Shown here one piece after another: positions 36,152 through 44,883 of a stretch of 64,000 bases of DNA. The position numbers and the translations under genes are program-made. The stretch spans positions 930,001-994,000 of the forward strand of contig CAWASG010000001.1 of assembly GCA_963784615.1 (NCBI GenBank). The letters run 5' to 3'. Each line of letters opens with the position of its first letter. Position 1 is the first letter of the stretch. The notes below the pieces were generated by a model that saw only the letters and a program-made list of their open reading frames with translations, did no database searches and was not told the DNA's origin. This DNA is from UBA11403 sp963784615. Its GTDB lineage: Bacteria; Pseudomonadota; Gammaproteobacteria; Legionellales; Legionellaceae.

Positions 36152-36251
36152 GCAATTCCCGCCGTAAAAGTAGATGCTTAGTAGGATCGCCTTCTCCTGT
36201 CAACGTGAGAAGGAACTCCGTTGCTAGTGTCGGTTGTACGGCGAGAATTGC
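36152..36251. repeat. MITE-like repeat, family C short copy
   Basis: A 100-bp element with inverted ends (GCAATTCCCGCCGTA ... TACGGCGAGAATTGC). It matches 20293-20488 in opposite orientation over the terminal ~45 bases on each side but lacks the internal CCCTCACCCGCCCTG palindrome of that copy. Confidence 0.75.
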
Positions 36252-36329
36252 TAATGTTTATATAGCTATATAGTATTTTTTCCTAATAAAGTGTAAAATA
36301 AATATAACGTGTTTACTGGACTGTCTAAC

Positions 36330-36515
36330 ATGAAACCACTTACTCGTGATATTTCTGTTACGCTCATCATCAAATTAACGCTGCTTTTTGCGTTGTGGTT
36401 TGTTTGTTTTAAAGGTGCTCACAAACCTATGCAAAATGCTAGCAATTGGCTGTTAGGGACGAATTCATCGTCTGATGCAGTACACGTCAGCGACATACAA
36501 TCATCACGGTTGTGA
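36330..36515 (+). CDS. cydP: Cytochrome bd oxidase small subunit candidate CydP
   Basis: A 61-residue single-helix membrane protein from the ATG at 36330 (a GTG at 36309 is also in frame). The N-terminal RDISVTLIIKLTLLFALWFV pattern (charged start, one TM helix, then CFKGAHKP) matches the CydP family of putative small subunits found just upstream of cydAB in proteobacteria. It ends 35 bases before cydA. The assignment rests on pattern and position. Confidence 0.75.
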   Translation: MKPLTRDISVTLIIKLTLLFALWFVCFKGAHKPMQNASNWLLGTNSSSDAVHVSDIQSSRL

Positions 36516-36550
36516 TCGATTGAATTCATAGCATTTAAACGAGGTGACTT

Positions 36551-38083
36551 ATGATTCCTGGCAGTGAGGTTGTTGACCTATCCCGCTTACAATTCGCGTT
36601 AACCGCATTGTACCATTTTCTTTTTGTACCACTCACATTAGGATTATCCATATTACTTGCTGTGATGGAAACGATCTACGTGATGACTGGGCGTAGTATT
36701 TGGCGCCAGATGGTCAAGTACTGGGGCGTATTATTCGGCATCAACTTTGTTCTGGGTGTCGCGACGGGGTTAACCATGGAGTTCCAGTTCGGAACCAACT
36801 GGTCTTATTACTCCCATTATGTTGGTGATGTCTTTGGCGCGCCGCTGGCCATCGAAGGACTCATGGCATTCTTTTTGGAAGCGACGTTTGTCGGGCTGTT
36901 TTTCTTTGGCTGGGATAAACTCAGCAAAGGCAAACATCTCATCTGCACCTGGTTACTTGCTCTGGGCACTAACCTCTCGGCATTATGGATATTAATCGCA
37001 AATGGCTGGATGCAAAATCCTGTCGGTGCGGTTTTCAATTATCAAACGATGCGTATGGAAGTCACTAACTTTGCTGACGTGATGTTTAACCCAGTGGCGC
37101 AAGCGAAATTCGTGCATACCATAAGCGCTGGTTACGTGACAGGATCTATTTTTGTATTAGCAATCAGTGCCTATTTTCTTTTACGCGGTCGAAATATTGA
37201 ATTTGCAAAACGTTCAATGACTGTTGCCGTATCGTTTGGACTAGCATCTGCTTTGTCTGTAGTGGTCCTCGGCGATGAAAGCGGTTACCTCATCAATGAT
37301 AACCAAAAGATGAAAATAGCCGCCATGGAAAGCATGTGGGAAACGGAAAAAGCCCCCGCTGGCATGACTCTATTTGGTATCCCTAATGAACAAACCCACA
37401 AGACCGATTACGATATTAGCATCCCCTATGTTCTTGGGATTATTGCAACCCGTTCATTCAGTCAGCCACTCGAAGGTATCAATCCACTGATTGAGCAGGG
37501 TAAACTGAAAATTCGTGATGGCATGTTGGCCTATGACGCGCTCACCCGCTTGCAAAAGAATCCTAAGGATGAAGCTGCAAAGACCGATCTTTCAAGCCAT
37601 GTGGATTCGTTAGGTTATGGCTTACTTTTGAAGAAATATACTGAAAAAGTAACCGATGCAACGGATGAACAAATTAACTTGGCTGCTAATGACTTAAAAC
37701 CTCATGTAGCACCGCTGTTTTTCTCCTTTAGAATCATGGTTGCTTGCGGTTTCTTTTTCATATTTTTGTTCGCCGCCGGATTTTATTTATCGGTTCGTCA
37801 CAGACTTCACAACACCCAGTGGTATTTAAAACTGGCCTTTTGGTCATTACCCCTTCCTTGGCTTGCGGCTGAATTAGGTTGGGTCGTTGCTGAATATGGT
37901 CGTCAGCCATGGGCTGTTCAAGGTGTGTTACCAACATTTATGGGTACTTCTTCTGTTAGCTCCTCACAAGTGATGACATCCATCGCAGGGTTTGTTATTT
38001 TTTACTCTACCCTCGCGGTAGTTGAAGTCTTTTTAATGGTCAAATATATTCGCCTTGGCCCAGATAATATGAGTACTCACTAG
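36551..38083 (+). CDS. cydA: Cytochrome bd ubiquinol oxidase subunit I
   Basis: 510 residues. High-affinity terminal oxidase subunit carrying hemes b558, b595 and d. The N-terminal LSRLQFALTALYHFLFVPLT contains His19 of the heme ligand set (H at about 18). GRQPWAVQGVLPT (about 455-467) is the conserved quinol-oxidase signature near the C-terminus, and the Q-loop precedes it. Nine-helix topology is evident. It has a good SD (GAGGTG). cydB follows 4 bases later. Confidence 0.97.
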   Translation: MIPGSEVVDLSRLQFALTALYHFLFVPLTLGLSILLAVMETIYVMTGRSIWRQMVKYWGVLFGINFVLGVATGLTMEFQFGTNWSYYSHYVGDVFGAPLAIEGLMAFFLEATFVGLFFFGWDKLSKGKHLICTWLLALGTNLSALWILIANGWMQNPVGAVFNYQTMRMEVTNFADVMFNPVAQAKFVHTISAGYVTGSIFVLAISAYFLLRGRNIEFAKRSMTVAVSFGLASALSVVVLGDESGYLINDNQKMKIAAMESMWETEKAPAGMTLFGIPNEQTHKTDYDISIPYVLGIIATRSFSQPLEGINPLIEQGKLKIRDGMLAYDALTRLQKNPKDEAAKTDLSSHVDSLGYGLLLKKYTEKVTDATDEQINLAANDLKPHVAPLFFSFRIMVACGFFFIFLFAAGFYLSVRHRLHNTQWYLKLAFWSLPLPWLAAELGWVVAEYGRQPWAVQGVLPTFMGTSSVSSSQVMTSIAGFVIFYSTLAVVEVFLMVKYIRLGPDNMSTH

Positions 38084-38087
38084 GAGA

Positions 38088-39230
38088 ATGACGATGCCTT
38101 TAGACTATGAAACATTACGACTCATCTGGTGGGTTTTACTCGGTGTATTACTGATTGGATTTGCAGTGATAGGTGGATTCGATCTGGGCGTGGCCATGTT
38201 GCTACCTTGGTTAGGTCGAACGGATATTGAGCGGCGGATAATCATCAATAGTATTGGTGCGACGTGGGAAGGCAATCAAGTCTGGTTTATTTTGGGCGGC
38301 GGTGCAATTTTTGCTGCCTGGCCAGCGCTTTATGCCCTATCATTCTCGGGCTTTTACTTGGCCATGTTAGTGGTCTTGCTGGCCCTCATCTTACGTCCTG
38401 TTGGTTTTAAATATCGCTCAAAAATGGCGAGTCCTCAATGGCGATCAACTTGGGACTGGATGTTATTTATTGGTGGTTTTGTCCCCTCACTTATCTTTGG
38501 CGTTGCGCTGGGCAATGTGATTCAAGGCGTTCCTTTCTACTTTGATGATAGCTTACGTGCATTTTATACGGGAACGTTCTTCGGTTTATTAAATCCGTTT
38601 GCATTACTATCCGGCGTGGTCTGTGTCTTGATGTTAGCAATGCAAGGCGCTTATTTCCTGAGTGTTAAAACCGAAGGCCACGTTCAACTAAGAGCTATGT
38701 CGGTCGCAAAAACCTGTTCGATACTCACCGTATTATCCTTTATTGGTGCAGGCGTATGGATTATGTATGGGATTGAAGGATATGCACTGACTGCAGCTGT
38801 TCCGCATGATGGCCCGTCTAACCCACTCTATAAAGACGCGACTCGAGTAATGGGTGCTTGGTTTTCCAATTATAACCAAATGCCAGCCACAATGGTTGCA
38901 CCCATATTGGGCTGTATCGCGCCACTATTAGCACTTATCTTTGTACGAAAACCAAAATTGGCTTTTGTTTGCAGCAGTCTAGCCATTGTTGGTATTGTAG
39001 CAACTGTGGGTGTGAGCATGTTCCCGTTTATTTTGCCCTCTTCGTCAAATCCGGCACAAAGCTTGATCGTTTGGGATACCTCATCAAGTCAATTGACATT
39101 ATTCATCATGTTGATTGCGACACTGATATTCTTCCCAATTGTTTTGGCTTATACCGCTTGGGTTTATCGAGTATTACGTGGCAAAGTTACTGCTGATACG
39201 ATACTTAATCATCAAGATACAGCTTATTAG
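38088..39230 (+). CDS. cydB: Cytochrome bd ubiquinol oxidase subunit II
   Basis: 380 residues, the usual length. LIWWVLLGVLLIGFAVIGGFDLGVAMLLP (seen at about 12-40, spanning the first helix) and WEGNQVWFILGGGAIFAAWP (about 58-77) are diagnostic. Inner membrane, partner of CydA. The small subunit gene cydX is not directly adjacent but 235 bases downstream, beyond two hairpins. Confidence 0.97.
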   Translation: MTMPLDYETLRLIWWVLLGVLLIGFAVIGGFDLGVAMLLPWLGRTDIERRIIINSIGATWEGNQVWFILGGGAIFAAWPALYALSFSGFYLAMLVVLLALILRPVGFKYRSKMASPQWRSTWDWMLFIGGFVPSLIFGVALGNVIQGVPFYFDDSLRAFYTGTFFGLLNPFALLSGVVCVLMLAMQGAYFLSVKTEGHVQLRAMSVAKTCSILTVLSFIGAGVWIMYGIEGYALTAAVPHDGPSNPLYKDATRVMGAWFSNYNQMPATMVAPILGCIAPLLALIFVRKPKLAFVCSSLAIVGIVATVGVSMFPFILPSSSNPAQSLIVWDTSSSQLTLFIMLIATLIFFPIVLAYTAWVYRVLRGKVTADTILNHQDTAY

Positions 39231-39236
39231 TGGACA

Positions 39237-39280
39237 TTGGACAGAACAGCATGAAAAAAGACTCATGCTGTTCTGTCCAA
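39237..39280. repeat. Perfect 18-bp stem-loop with AAAAAGAC loop
   Basis: Arms TTGGACAGAACAGCATGA (39237-39254) and its exact inverse (39263-39280) around the 8-base loop AAAAAGAC. It begins 6 bases after the cydB stop. The loop is identical to that at 867-914, though the stem differs. Confidence 0.88.
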
Positions 39281-39332
39281 GCAATGTTTTAGGCAGAACC
39301 ATCGTTTTCATAATGTTCCATTCGAATGTACG

Positions 39333-39378
39333 GGGGTAGGGTGGACGAAGGGGCGTAGCGACTTACCCACCCCCTCGA
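39333..39378. repeat. Short GTAGGGTGG-type inverted repeat
   Basis: GTAGGGTGG followed by ACGAAGGGGCGTAGCGACTT and then ACCCACCCCCTC forms an imperfect inverted repeat of the common GTAGGGTGG/CCACCC REP type. It lies between the two loop-sharing hairpins in the cydB-cydX gap. A single copy in this window. Confidence 0.5.
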
Positions 39379-39397
39379 TTAAGTCGGGAAAATTATA

Positions 39398-39443
39398 TTT
39401 GGACAGAGTTGCATGCGTCTTTTTGCATGCAACTCTGTCCAAA
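39398..39443. repeat. Perfect 19-bp stem-loop with GTCTTTTT loop
   Basis: Arms TTTGGACAGAGTTGCATGC (39398-39416) and inverse (39425-39443). The loop GTCTTTTT is the reverse complement of AAAAAGAC, so this hairpin is the same family in the opposite orientation. It lies 22 bases upstream of the cydX start. Confidence 0.88.
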
Positions 39444-39465
39444 CTCAAAATTAGGAGAATATAAT

Positions 39466-39576
39466 ATGTGGTATTTTTCATGGATTTTAGGAACAGGTCT
39501 TGCCTGTACCTTTGCAATATTAAACGCAATTTGGCTTGAATTGCGTGCTGAATCATCGAACAAACTAGAAGCATAA
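39466..39576 (+). CDS. cydX: Cytochrome bd oxidase small subunit CydX
   Basis: A 36-residue single-helix protein beginning MWYFSWILGTGLACTFAILN, the classical CydX (YbgT) signature: Tyr/Phe-Ser-Trp followed by a TM helix with a conserved WLE near position 23-25. It stabilises heme b595/d in the bd oxidase. TTAGGAG precedes the ATG. It is separated from cydB by 235 bases of repeats rather than being directly adjacent. The M20 hydrolase gene starts 3 bases later. Confidence 0.93.
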   Translation: MWYFSWILGTGLACTFAILNAIWLELRAESSNKLEA

Positions 39577-39579
39577 AAC

Positions 39580-40755
39580 ATGCTTAACATAAGTCATGAT
39601 GACATGCTGCAGCAACTCTATGCATTTTGCAGCACAAACTCTGGGAGCCATCATTTAGATGGCCTAGCCTCTATGCATGACTTATTGTACAAGGCCTTTG
39701 AACCTTTGGCAGATGAAATTAAATCAATTGCCCTGCCAGAGGTGCCTATTATCACGATGACGGGAGAAAGCCTTCTTCAGCCTGCTGGTAATGCACTCCT
39801 CATCCGTAAACGCCCCCATTTGAAGCGTCGCATACTTTTATGTGGTCACATGGATACAGTCTATGATGCCGATGACCCCTTCCAAACCCTAACACTTCTC
39901 GATGACAACACCCTCAACGGCCCTGGCGTTGCTGATATGAAGGGCGGTTTGATTGTTATGCTGCATGCTTTACAAGCATTCGAACAACATGAAAATGCAC
40001 CCCTGCTCGGCTGGGACGTTTTTATCAATACTGAAGAAGAGTTGGGTTCAGCTGCTTCCAGAGCTGTCATGTGCGAACTTGCTCAGCATTGCCAGGCCGC
40101 GCTGATTTATGAACCCAGCATGAAACCGGACGGTGCGCTTGCTAAAAATCGCAAAGGCAGCATCAAACTGACACTGATTGCGACAGGTGTATCTGCGCAC
40201 GCTGGACGTGACTTCAACTCAGGACGCAATGCGATTTGCTATCTCGCGGAAATCATCACGGCCATCAATGCATTGAATGGACAGCGTGATGGCGTCACTT
40301 TAAACGTTGGTAATATCGCCGGCGGTACAGCGCTTAATATTGTTCCAGATAAAGCGGTTGCTAAAATCGATGTCCGTATCACCCTTCCTGAAGATGAATC
40401 GTGGGTTCATGAGCAACTGGAGAAGATTAAAGCGCACTATCAAAAAGAAGACTATACCCTTACTGTTTATAGCGCATTCGACAGGCCGCCAAAACGCGTG
40501 AATCCTGTCACTGAACAATTATTTTCTCGACTTGCTAAAGTGGCTCAGTCATTAGATATTCAACTGGAGTGGGCCGACAGTGGCGGATGTTGTGATGGGA
40601 ATAACCTGGCCCAGCTTGGCATTCCAGTTCTAGACACGCTCGGCGTTCGAGGCGGCAAGATACATACTGCCGATGAGTATATTTTATTAGATAGTTTAGT
40701 AGAACGGGCAACGCTCAGCGCGCTGCTATTGATTAATTTAGCTGAAAGTGAATAA
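39580..40755 (+). CDS. M20 family metallohydrolase (CPG2 / ArgE-like)
   Basis: 391 residues. Zn-dependent amidohydrolase/peptidase of the carboxypeptidase G2 / acetylornithine deacetylase group. Metal-site motifs: CGHMDTVYD (about 88-96), GPGVADMKGG (about 112-121) and NTEEELGS (about 150-157, with the catalytic EE). The dimerisation domain lies between about 190 and 300. The substrate is unknown. The next gene is astA, so a role in an arginine/succinyl-amino-acid pathway is plausible. Confidence 0.9.
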   Translation: MLNISHDDMLQQLYAFCSTNSGSHHLDGLASMHDLLYKAFEPLADEIKSIALPEVPIITMTGESLLQPAGNALLIRKRPHLKRRILLCGHMDTVYDADDPFQTLTLLDDNTLNGPGVADMKGGLIVMLHALQAFEQHENAPLLGWDVFINTEEELGSAASRAVMCELAQHCQAALIYEPSMKPDGALAKNRKGSIKLTLIATGVSAHAGRDFNSGRNAICYLAEIITAINALNGQRDGVTLNVGNIAGGTALNIVPDKAVAKIDVRITLPEDESWVHEQLEKIKAHYQKEDYTLTVYSAFDRPPKRVNPVTEQLFSRLAKVAQSLDIQLEWADSGGCCDGNNLAQLGIPVLDTLGVRGGKIHTADEYILLDSLVERATLSALLLINLAESE

Positions 40756-40771
40756 GGACTTCTCCCAATGA

Positions 40772-40928
40772 ACTTCACAATATGTGCAATGTTGTATCAG
40801 GCGTCGTTGCGAGGCACGAAGCAATCCAGGGCTCGAAGCTTTGTTCTCTGGATTGCTTCGTGCCTCGCAACGACGCCACCTGCAAGTTCATTTCAGGTGT
40901 TTGTACCGAAGGTACTGGGGCGCTCACA
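40772..40928. repeat. GTCGTTGCGAGG palindromic repeat, subfamily B2, copy 1
   Basis: An inner palindrome GCGTCGTTGCGAGGCACGAA ... (40801-40876) is flanked by sequence shared with 50129-50290: ATGTGCAATGTTGTA on the left, CAAGTTCATTTC and GGTACTGGGGCGCTC on the right. The right end stops exactly at the astA ATG (40929), so its GGGGCG supplies the only purine-rich stretch available as a ribosome binding site. Confidence 0.85.
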
Positions 40929-41942
40929 ATGACGTTAGTATTACGACCCGCACGGCTTACTGATCTTGAATCGATTCACCAACTGGCCATCGAAAGCGGC
41001 GTTGGACTGACCACCTTATCCAAAAATAGTGATACTCTAAAAGAACGAGTATCGTTATCGGTTGACTCATTCAACAAAATAGTCACCAGTCCATCTCGCG
41101 AGTATTATTTATTTGTTCTTGAAAATTCGGTGACACAAGAGATTGTAGGTACCTCCGCTATCAAAGCCTCACTCGGCCATACCACACCGTCCTATACTTA
41201 CAAAGTCATCAATCGAACGCGCATATCTCATGATATCGGTGTGCGCTGCGATCAAACTTGGTTGATGCTGGTTAACGATTTTCATCAAAAAAGCGAACTA
41301 TGTACCTTGTATTTACGACCTGATAATCGGCATTCAAATTACGGGGTATTTCTGTCTCGCGCTCGTTTTCTATATATGGCAGAACACCCATCACGCTTTG
41401 AATCCAGCGTCATCGCTGAATTACGCGGTGTCACCGATGGGAAAGGTCACTCGCCCTTTTGGAATAGTGTTGGGCAACATTTTTTTCAAATCCCGTTTGA
41501 AGAAGCTGATGCACTAACAACATCAACCAATAAACAATTTATTGCTGATCTCATTCCGGAACATCCTATTCCAGTTCAATTGCTCGATAAAAAAGCACAA
41601 GACGTGATCGGCATCCCACACCCCAGTACTGAACCAGCGATGCGGATTTTATTAAGCGAGGGATTTCGATATGTCAATAGCGTGGATATTTTTGACGCGG
41701 GACCGATTATCGAAGCAACTTGCGCAGACATCCGCACCATTCGCTCCAGCTCAAAAGTGACCATCGTTGACGTCGTTGATAAACTTGATTCACCGCGGTT
41801 TATCGTTTCGACAGCTGATACTCACTTTCGCGCAACCATAGGATCAGTTTTAATCAATGACAACGGAGCCGTGGTGACCAAACAGTTAGCTGATCTATTG
41901 AAGGTCAATCAAGGGGATATGATTCGAGTTACAGGTATATAG
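40929..41942 (+). CDS. astA: Arginine N-succinyltransferase
   Basis: First enzyme of the AST arginine catabolic pathway (succinyl-CoA + arginine). 337 residues, the family norm of ~340. GNAT-like N-terminus VLRPARLTDLESIHQLA; the diagnostic SELCTLYLRPDNR (about 115-127) and SPFWNSVGQHFF (about 173-184) blocks; LDKKAQDVIGIPHP and EGFRYVNSVDIFDAGP near the C-terminus. The frame is open upstream through the repeat, but homology begins at MTLVLRP. No other ast genes are in the window. Confidence 0.94.
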   Translation: MTLVLRPARLTDLESIHQLAIESGVGLTTLSKNSDTLKERVSLSVDSFNKIVTSPSREYYLFVLENSVTQEIVGTSAIKASLGHTTPSYTYKVINRTRISHDIGVRCDQTWLMLVNDFHQKSELCTLYLRPDNRHSNYGVFLSRARFLYMAEHPSRFESSVIAELRGVTDGKGHSPFWNSVGQHFFQIPFEEADALTTSTNKQFIADLIPEHPIPVQLLDKKAQDVIGIPHPSTEPAMRILLSEGFRYVNSVDIFDAGPIIEATCADIRTIRSSSKVTIVDVVDKLDSPRFIVSTADTHFRATIGSVLINDNGAVVTKQLADLLKVNQGDMIRVTGI

Positions 41943-41986
41943 CTAGACAATGCCTCACTGAACAGGCATAATTTTTCATTTACTCG

Positions 41987-42205
41987 CTAGTGTCGTTTCC
42001 ATTTAGTTTTGACCGGTTGGAATAGGCAGATTGAAACGATCTCGAACAAAGCGTCGTTGCGAGGCACGAAGCAATCCAGGGGTTCGAGGCGTTGTTCTCT
42101 GGATTGCTTCGTGCCTCGCAACGACGCCACCTGCAAGTTCATCGTTACTGCTTATATTGAAGCTACTGGCGTGAACCGGTCAAAACTAAATGGAAACGGT
42201 ACTAG
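41987..42205. mobile_element. MITE (219 bp) upstream of potA, subfamily B1 copy 1
   Basis: Terminal inverted repeats: CTAGTGTCGTTTCCATTTAG (41987 onwards, continuing TTTTGACCGGTT) and the inverse ending GGAAACGGTACTAG at 42205. The centre holds the same GTCGTTGCGAGG palindrome (42051-42126) as subfamily B2. No coding capacity. It ends 5 bases before the potA ATG. A second copy in the same orientation, 45910-46126, begins one base after the potD stop. Confidence 0.88.
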
Positions 42206-42210
42206 ATACA

Positions 42211-43305
42211 ATGACACTCCCACTCATCGACATCCAACATGTTACAAAAGATTACGGTACAGTCACTGTGCTGGACGATATTTCGCTATCTGTTTTTCCC
42301 GGCGAATTTTTAACATTGCTTGGCCCCTCTGGTTGTGGAAAAACGACCCTGCTGCGCATTATTTCCGGTTTTGAACACCCTTCCAGTGGCAATATCATGT
42401 TCAATGGACAGTGCATCAACGCGCTTCCACCACAGAAAAGAGATGTCCATACGGTCTTTCAAAGCTATGCGCTATTCCCACATTTATCTGTAGCTGAGAA
42501 TGTCGCTTTTTCTTTAACATGCAAAAGAATTAATCACGAAGAAATTGCCGACCGCGTAGATGAAGTTCTACGGCTAGTGCAACTTGAGTCCTTGGCTTCA
42601 CGGCGTATCCAACAACTTAGTGGTGGTCAACAACAGCGTATCGCTATTGCACGCGCCATCATCGACAAACCCCAAGTGCTATTGCTGGATGAGCCGCTCA
42701 GCTCACTGGACTATAGCTTACGCAAAACCATGCAATATGAACTCAAACAATTGCAAAAAAAATTGAATATGACGTTTATCTTTGTGACGCACGATCAGGA
42801 AGAGGCGCTGTCGATGTCTGATCGCATCGTGGTGTTCAACCATGGTCGCATCGAACAAATCGGTACACCACGTCATATCTATGAAACCCCCAAGAATCTT
42901 CACGTTGCCAAATTTATTGGCGAGGCCAATATTTTTGATGTTGATGTCGATTCTCTCGACGCTGAACACTTAGTCACTCATATCGAATCCATCCCACTGT
43001 TATGTAAAAACACAGGGAATTTTAAAGTGGGAGATCGCGTTCATTTGATCATTCGCCCAGAAGACATCCGTGTATGGTCACAAAACGAGGTAACGGACGC
43101 AGCGCATATGTTGCCAGGAGAAATTTTAGACATTATTTATAAGGGCTCAACCGTAGAGCTGAAAGTAAAGCTTCCTTCTGGATGCATCATTAATGCTTCA
43201 GAATTTTTTGATGAAGATGACGAAAATCTCGAATACTCATTAAATGAGCAAGTTTGGGTTCAGTGGTTTAGTGGTTGGGAAGTGCTGCTGCCTTATGAAA
43301 ACTAA
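42211..43305 (+). CDS. potA: Spermidine/putrescine ABC transporter ATP-binding protein
   Basis: 364 residues from the ATG at 42211. An earlier in-frame ATG (42190) lies inside the MITE end, and homology starts at MTLPLIDIQHV. Walker A GPSGCGKTT is at 38-46, the signature LSGGQQQR near 137-144, Walker B LLLDEPLSSLD near 158-168, and a C-terminal TOBE-like regulatory domain. Cytoplasmic ATPase of the PotABCD polyamine importer. It overlaps potB by 11 bases. Confidence 0.94.
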   Translation: MTLPLIDIQHVTKDYGTVTVLDDISLSVFPGEFLTLLGPSGCGKTTLLRIISGFEHPSSGNIMFNGQCINALPPQKRDVHTVFQSYALFPHLSVAENVAFSLTCKRINHEEIADRVDEVLRLVQLESLASRRIQQLSGGQQQRIAIARAIIDKPQVLLLDEPLSSLDYSLRKTMQYELKQLQKKLNMTFIFVTHDQEEALSMSDRIVVFNHGRIEQIGTPRHIYETPKNLHVAKFIGEANIFDVDVDSLDAEHLVTHIESIPLLCKNTGNFKVGDRVHLIIRPEDIRVWSQNEVTDAAHMLPGEILDIIYKGSTVELKVKLPSGCIINASEFFDEDDENLEYSLNEQVWVQWFSGWEVLLPYEN

Positions 43306-44119
43306 ATCCATTTCCCTCTTCGTTGTTTATGCCTGGATTATCTTATTCAGCTTTATCCCCATGATGATGATTTTGATAGCCAGTTTTCTTTCGAAAGACA
43401 GTACACATCTGCTCGCCCTGCCCTTTACATTCAGCAATTATGCGCATTTATGGTCATCCTCTTTCGCGAATGTTGTTGGGCGTTCTATTTCAATTGCCGC
43501 ATTTACCACGGTATGTTGCTTGCTATTAGCCTACCCTTTTAGCTATTTATTAATGAAAACGAGACACAAATCAACCTTGCTTATCCTGATTATCATTCCC
43601 TTTTGGACAAGTTCACTCGTGAGAACATACTCACTCCTGTCTTTATTGAAATTTAAAGGCATCATTAATGCACTGTTACTTAAACTGCATCTGATTGATA
43701 CGCCACTGACCTTGCTCTACTCCAACGCAGCTGTGATTGGCGGACTGGTGTATACTTTATTTCCTTTCATGGTCCTTCCTCTATTCACTCAGATGGAACG
43801 ATTCGATTTTCGGCTGATTGAAGCGGGTAAGGATCTCGGGGCGAATCGATGGGCGCTCTTCTTTCGCGTTTTTTTACCCAATACGCTTCCTGGTGTTGCA
43901 GCAGGTTGTCTTATGGTTTTTTTGCCGGCAATGACTTTATTTTATATCCCCAATATCCTCGGTGGTGCACGTTCTATCTTGATTGGTAATATGATACAAA
44001 ACCAATTTTTAGTTCTTGAAAATTGGCCGGAAGGTTCAGCCACCAGTGTGCTCTTAACACTGGCGTTGATTCTTTTTTACGTGGTTTACCGTCGACCGTC
44101 GCGGAGTTACGCCCATTGA
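43295..44119 (+). CDS. potB: Spermidine/putrescine ABC transporter permease PotB
   Basis: 274 residues from the ATG at 43295 inside the end of potA. Six membrane helices. The EAA loop that docks on PotA is at EAGKDLGANRWALFFRVFLP (about 186-205). SLVRTYSLLSLL and the ILGGARSILIGNMIQNQF stretch are PotB-like. It is followed by potC with a 4-base overlap. Confidence 0.92.
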   Translation: MKTKSISLFVVYAWIILFSFIPMMMILIASFLSKDSTHLLALPFTFSNYAHLWSSSFANVVGRSISIAAFTTVCCLLLAYPFSYLLMKTRHKSTLLILIIIPFWTSSLVRTYSLLSLLKFKGIINALLLKLHLIDTPLTLLYSNAAVIGGLVYTLFPFMVLPLFTQMERFDFRLIEAGKDLGANRWALFFRVFLPNTLPGVAAGCLMVFLPAMTLFYIPNILGGARSILIGNMIQNQFLVLENWPEGSATSVLLTLALILFYVVYRRPSRSYAH

Positions 44120-44883
44120 AAATCTTCTTCCAACGACTGTATTTAATGTTGATTTATATTCTCTTGTATTGCCCAATACTCGTGTTGATTCTATATTCCA
44201 TCAATAACAGTCGCTATTCGTTGCAATGGCATGGCTTTTCGATGCGTTGGTATCATGAGTTATTCAATGATCGAGGACTTTGGACGGCTTTTTTTAATTC
44301 GGTCTTTCTGGGGCTGAGCGCATCTTGTATTGCAACAGCCATGAGCCTTTTTGCCTGCGTGCATTTATTTTTGTCTCACCGCAAACAACAACGCACCTTT
44401 CAAGCCTTATTATTGTTATTAATTGTTGTGCCTGACTTGGTCTTTGGCGTGGCGTTACTGATTTTTTTCAATGTATCAGGCATTCCATTGGGTTTTATCA
44501 GTTTACTGATCGCGCATATCACCTTTTGCATTCCTTTTGTCGTATTTATGATTCATAACAGACTGCAAACCGTGGATCACAATCTATATTTAAGCGCGCT
44601 CGATTTAGGTGCCAGCCGTTTCACCGCACTCACTCGCGTACTTTTACCTCTGTTATGGCCCGCAATCTTAAGCGCACTGCTCTTAAGCTTCACCCTATCG
44701 TTTGATGACGTCATCATCAGTTATTTTATCGCCGGCCCAGATTATACGATTTTACCCCTGACCATCTATTCGCTGGTCCGTGCTGGCGTAACACCTGAAC
44801 TCAATGCCCTATGCACGATTACTTTTTTAATATCGATGGTACTCGTTATCATTTCCCAGAAACTGACGAGGGCACAGGTATGA
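44116..44883 (+). CDS. potC: Spermidine/putrescine ABC transporter permease PotC
   Basis: 255 residues from TTG at 44116, overlapping the potB stop (TTGA). No ATG or GTG is available before the first helix. Six helices. EAA-loop equivalent SALDLGASRFTALTRVLLPL (about 172-191); the FDDVIISYFIAGPDYTILPL region is diagnostic of PotC. It overlaps potD by 4 bases. Confidence 0.92.
   Translation: MKIFFQRLYLMLIYILLYCPILVLILYSINNSRYSLQWHGFSMRWYHELFNDRGLWTAFFNSVFLGLSASCIATAMSLFACVHLFLSHRKQQRTFQALLLLLIVVPDLVFGVALLIFFNVSGIPLGFISLLIAHITFCIPFVVFMIHNRLQTVDHNLYLSALDLGASRFTALTRVLLPLLWPAILSALLLSFTLSFDDVIISYFIAGPDYTILPLTIYSLVRAGVTPELNALCTITFLISMVLVIISQKLTRAQV

Noticed and set aside
39237..39443. Intrinsic terminators after cydB
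   Set aside because: The stems are perfect but neither is followed by a T-run, and the two are in opposite loop orientation; treated as a repeat family instead.
40782..40928. Extended N-terminus of astA reading through the GTCGTTGCGAGG repeat
   Set aside because: The extra 49 codons are translated repeat sequence (VARHEAIQ..., CFVPRND...) that also appears at 42009, 50104 and elsewhere; astA homology starts at MTLVLRP.
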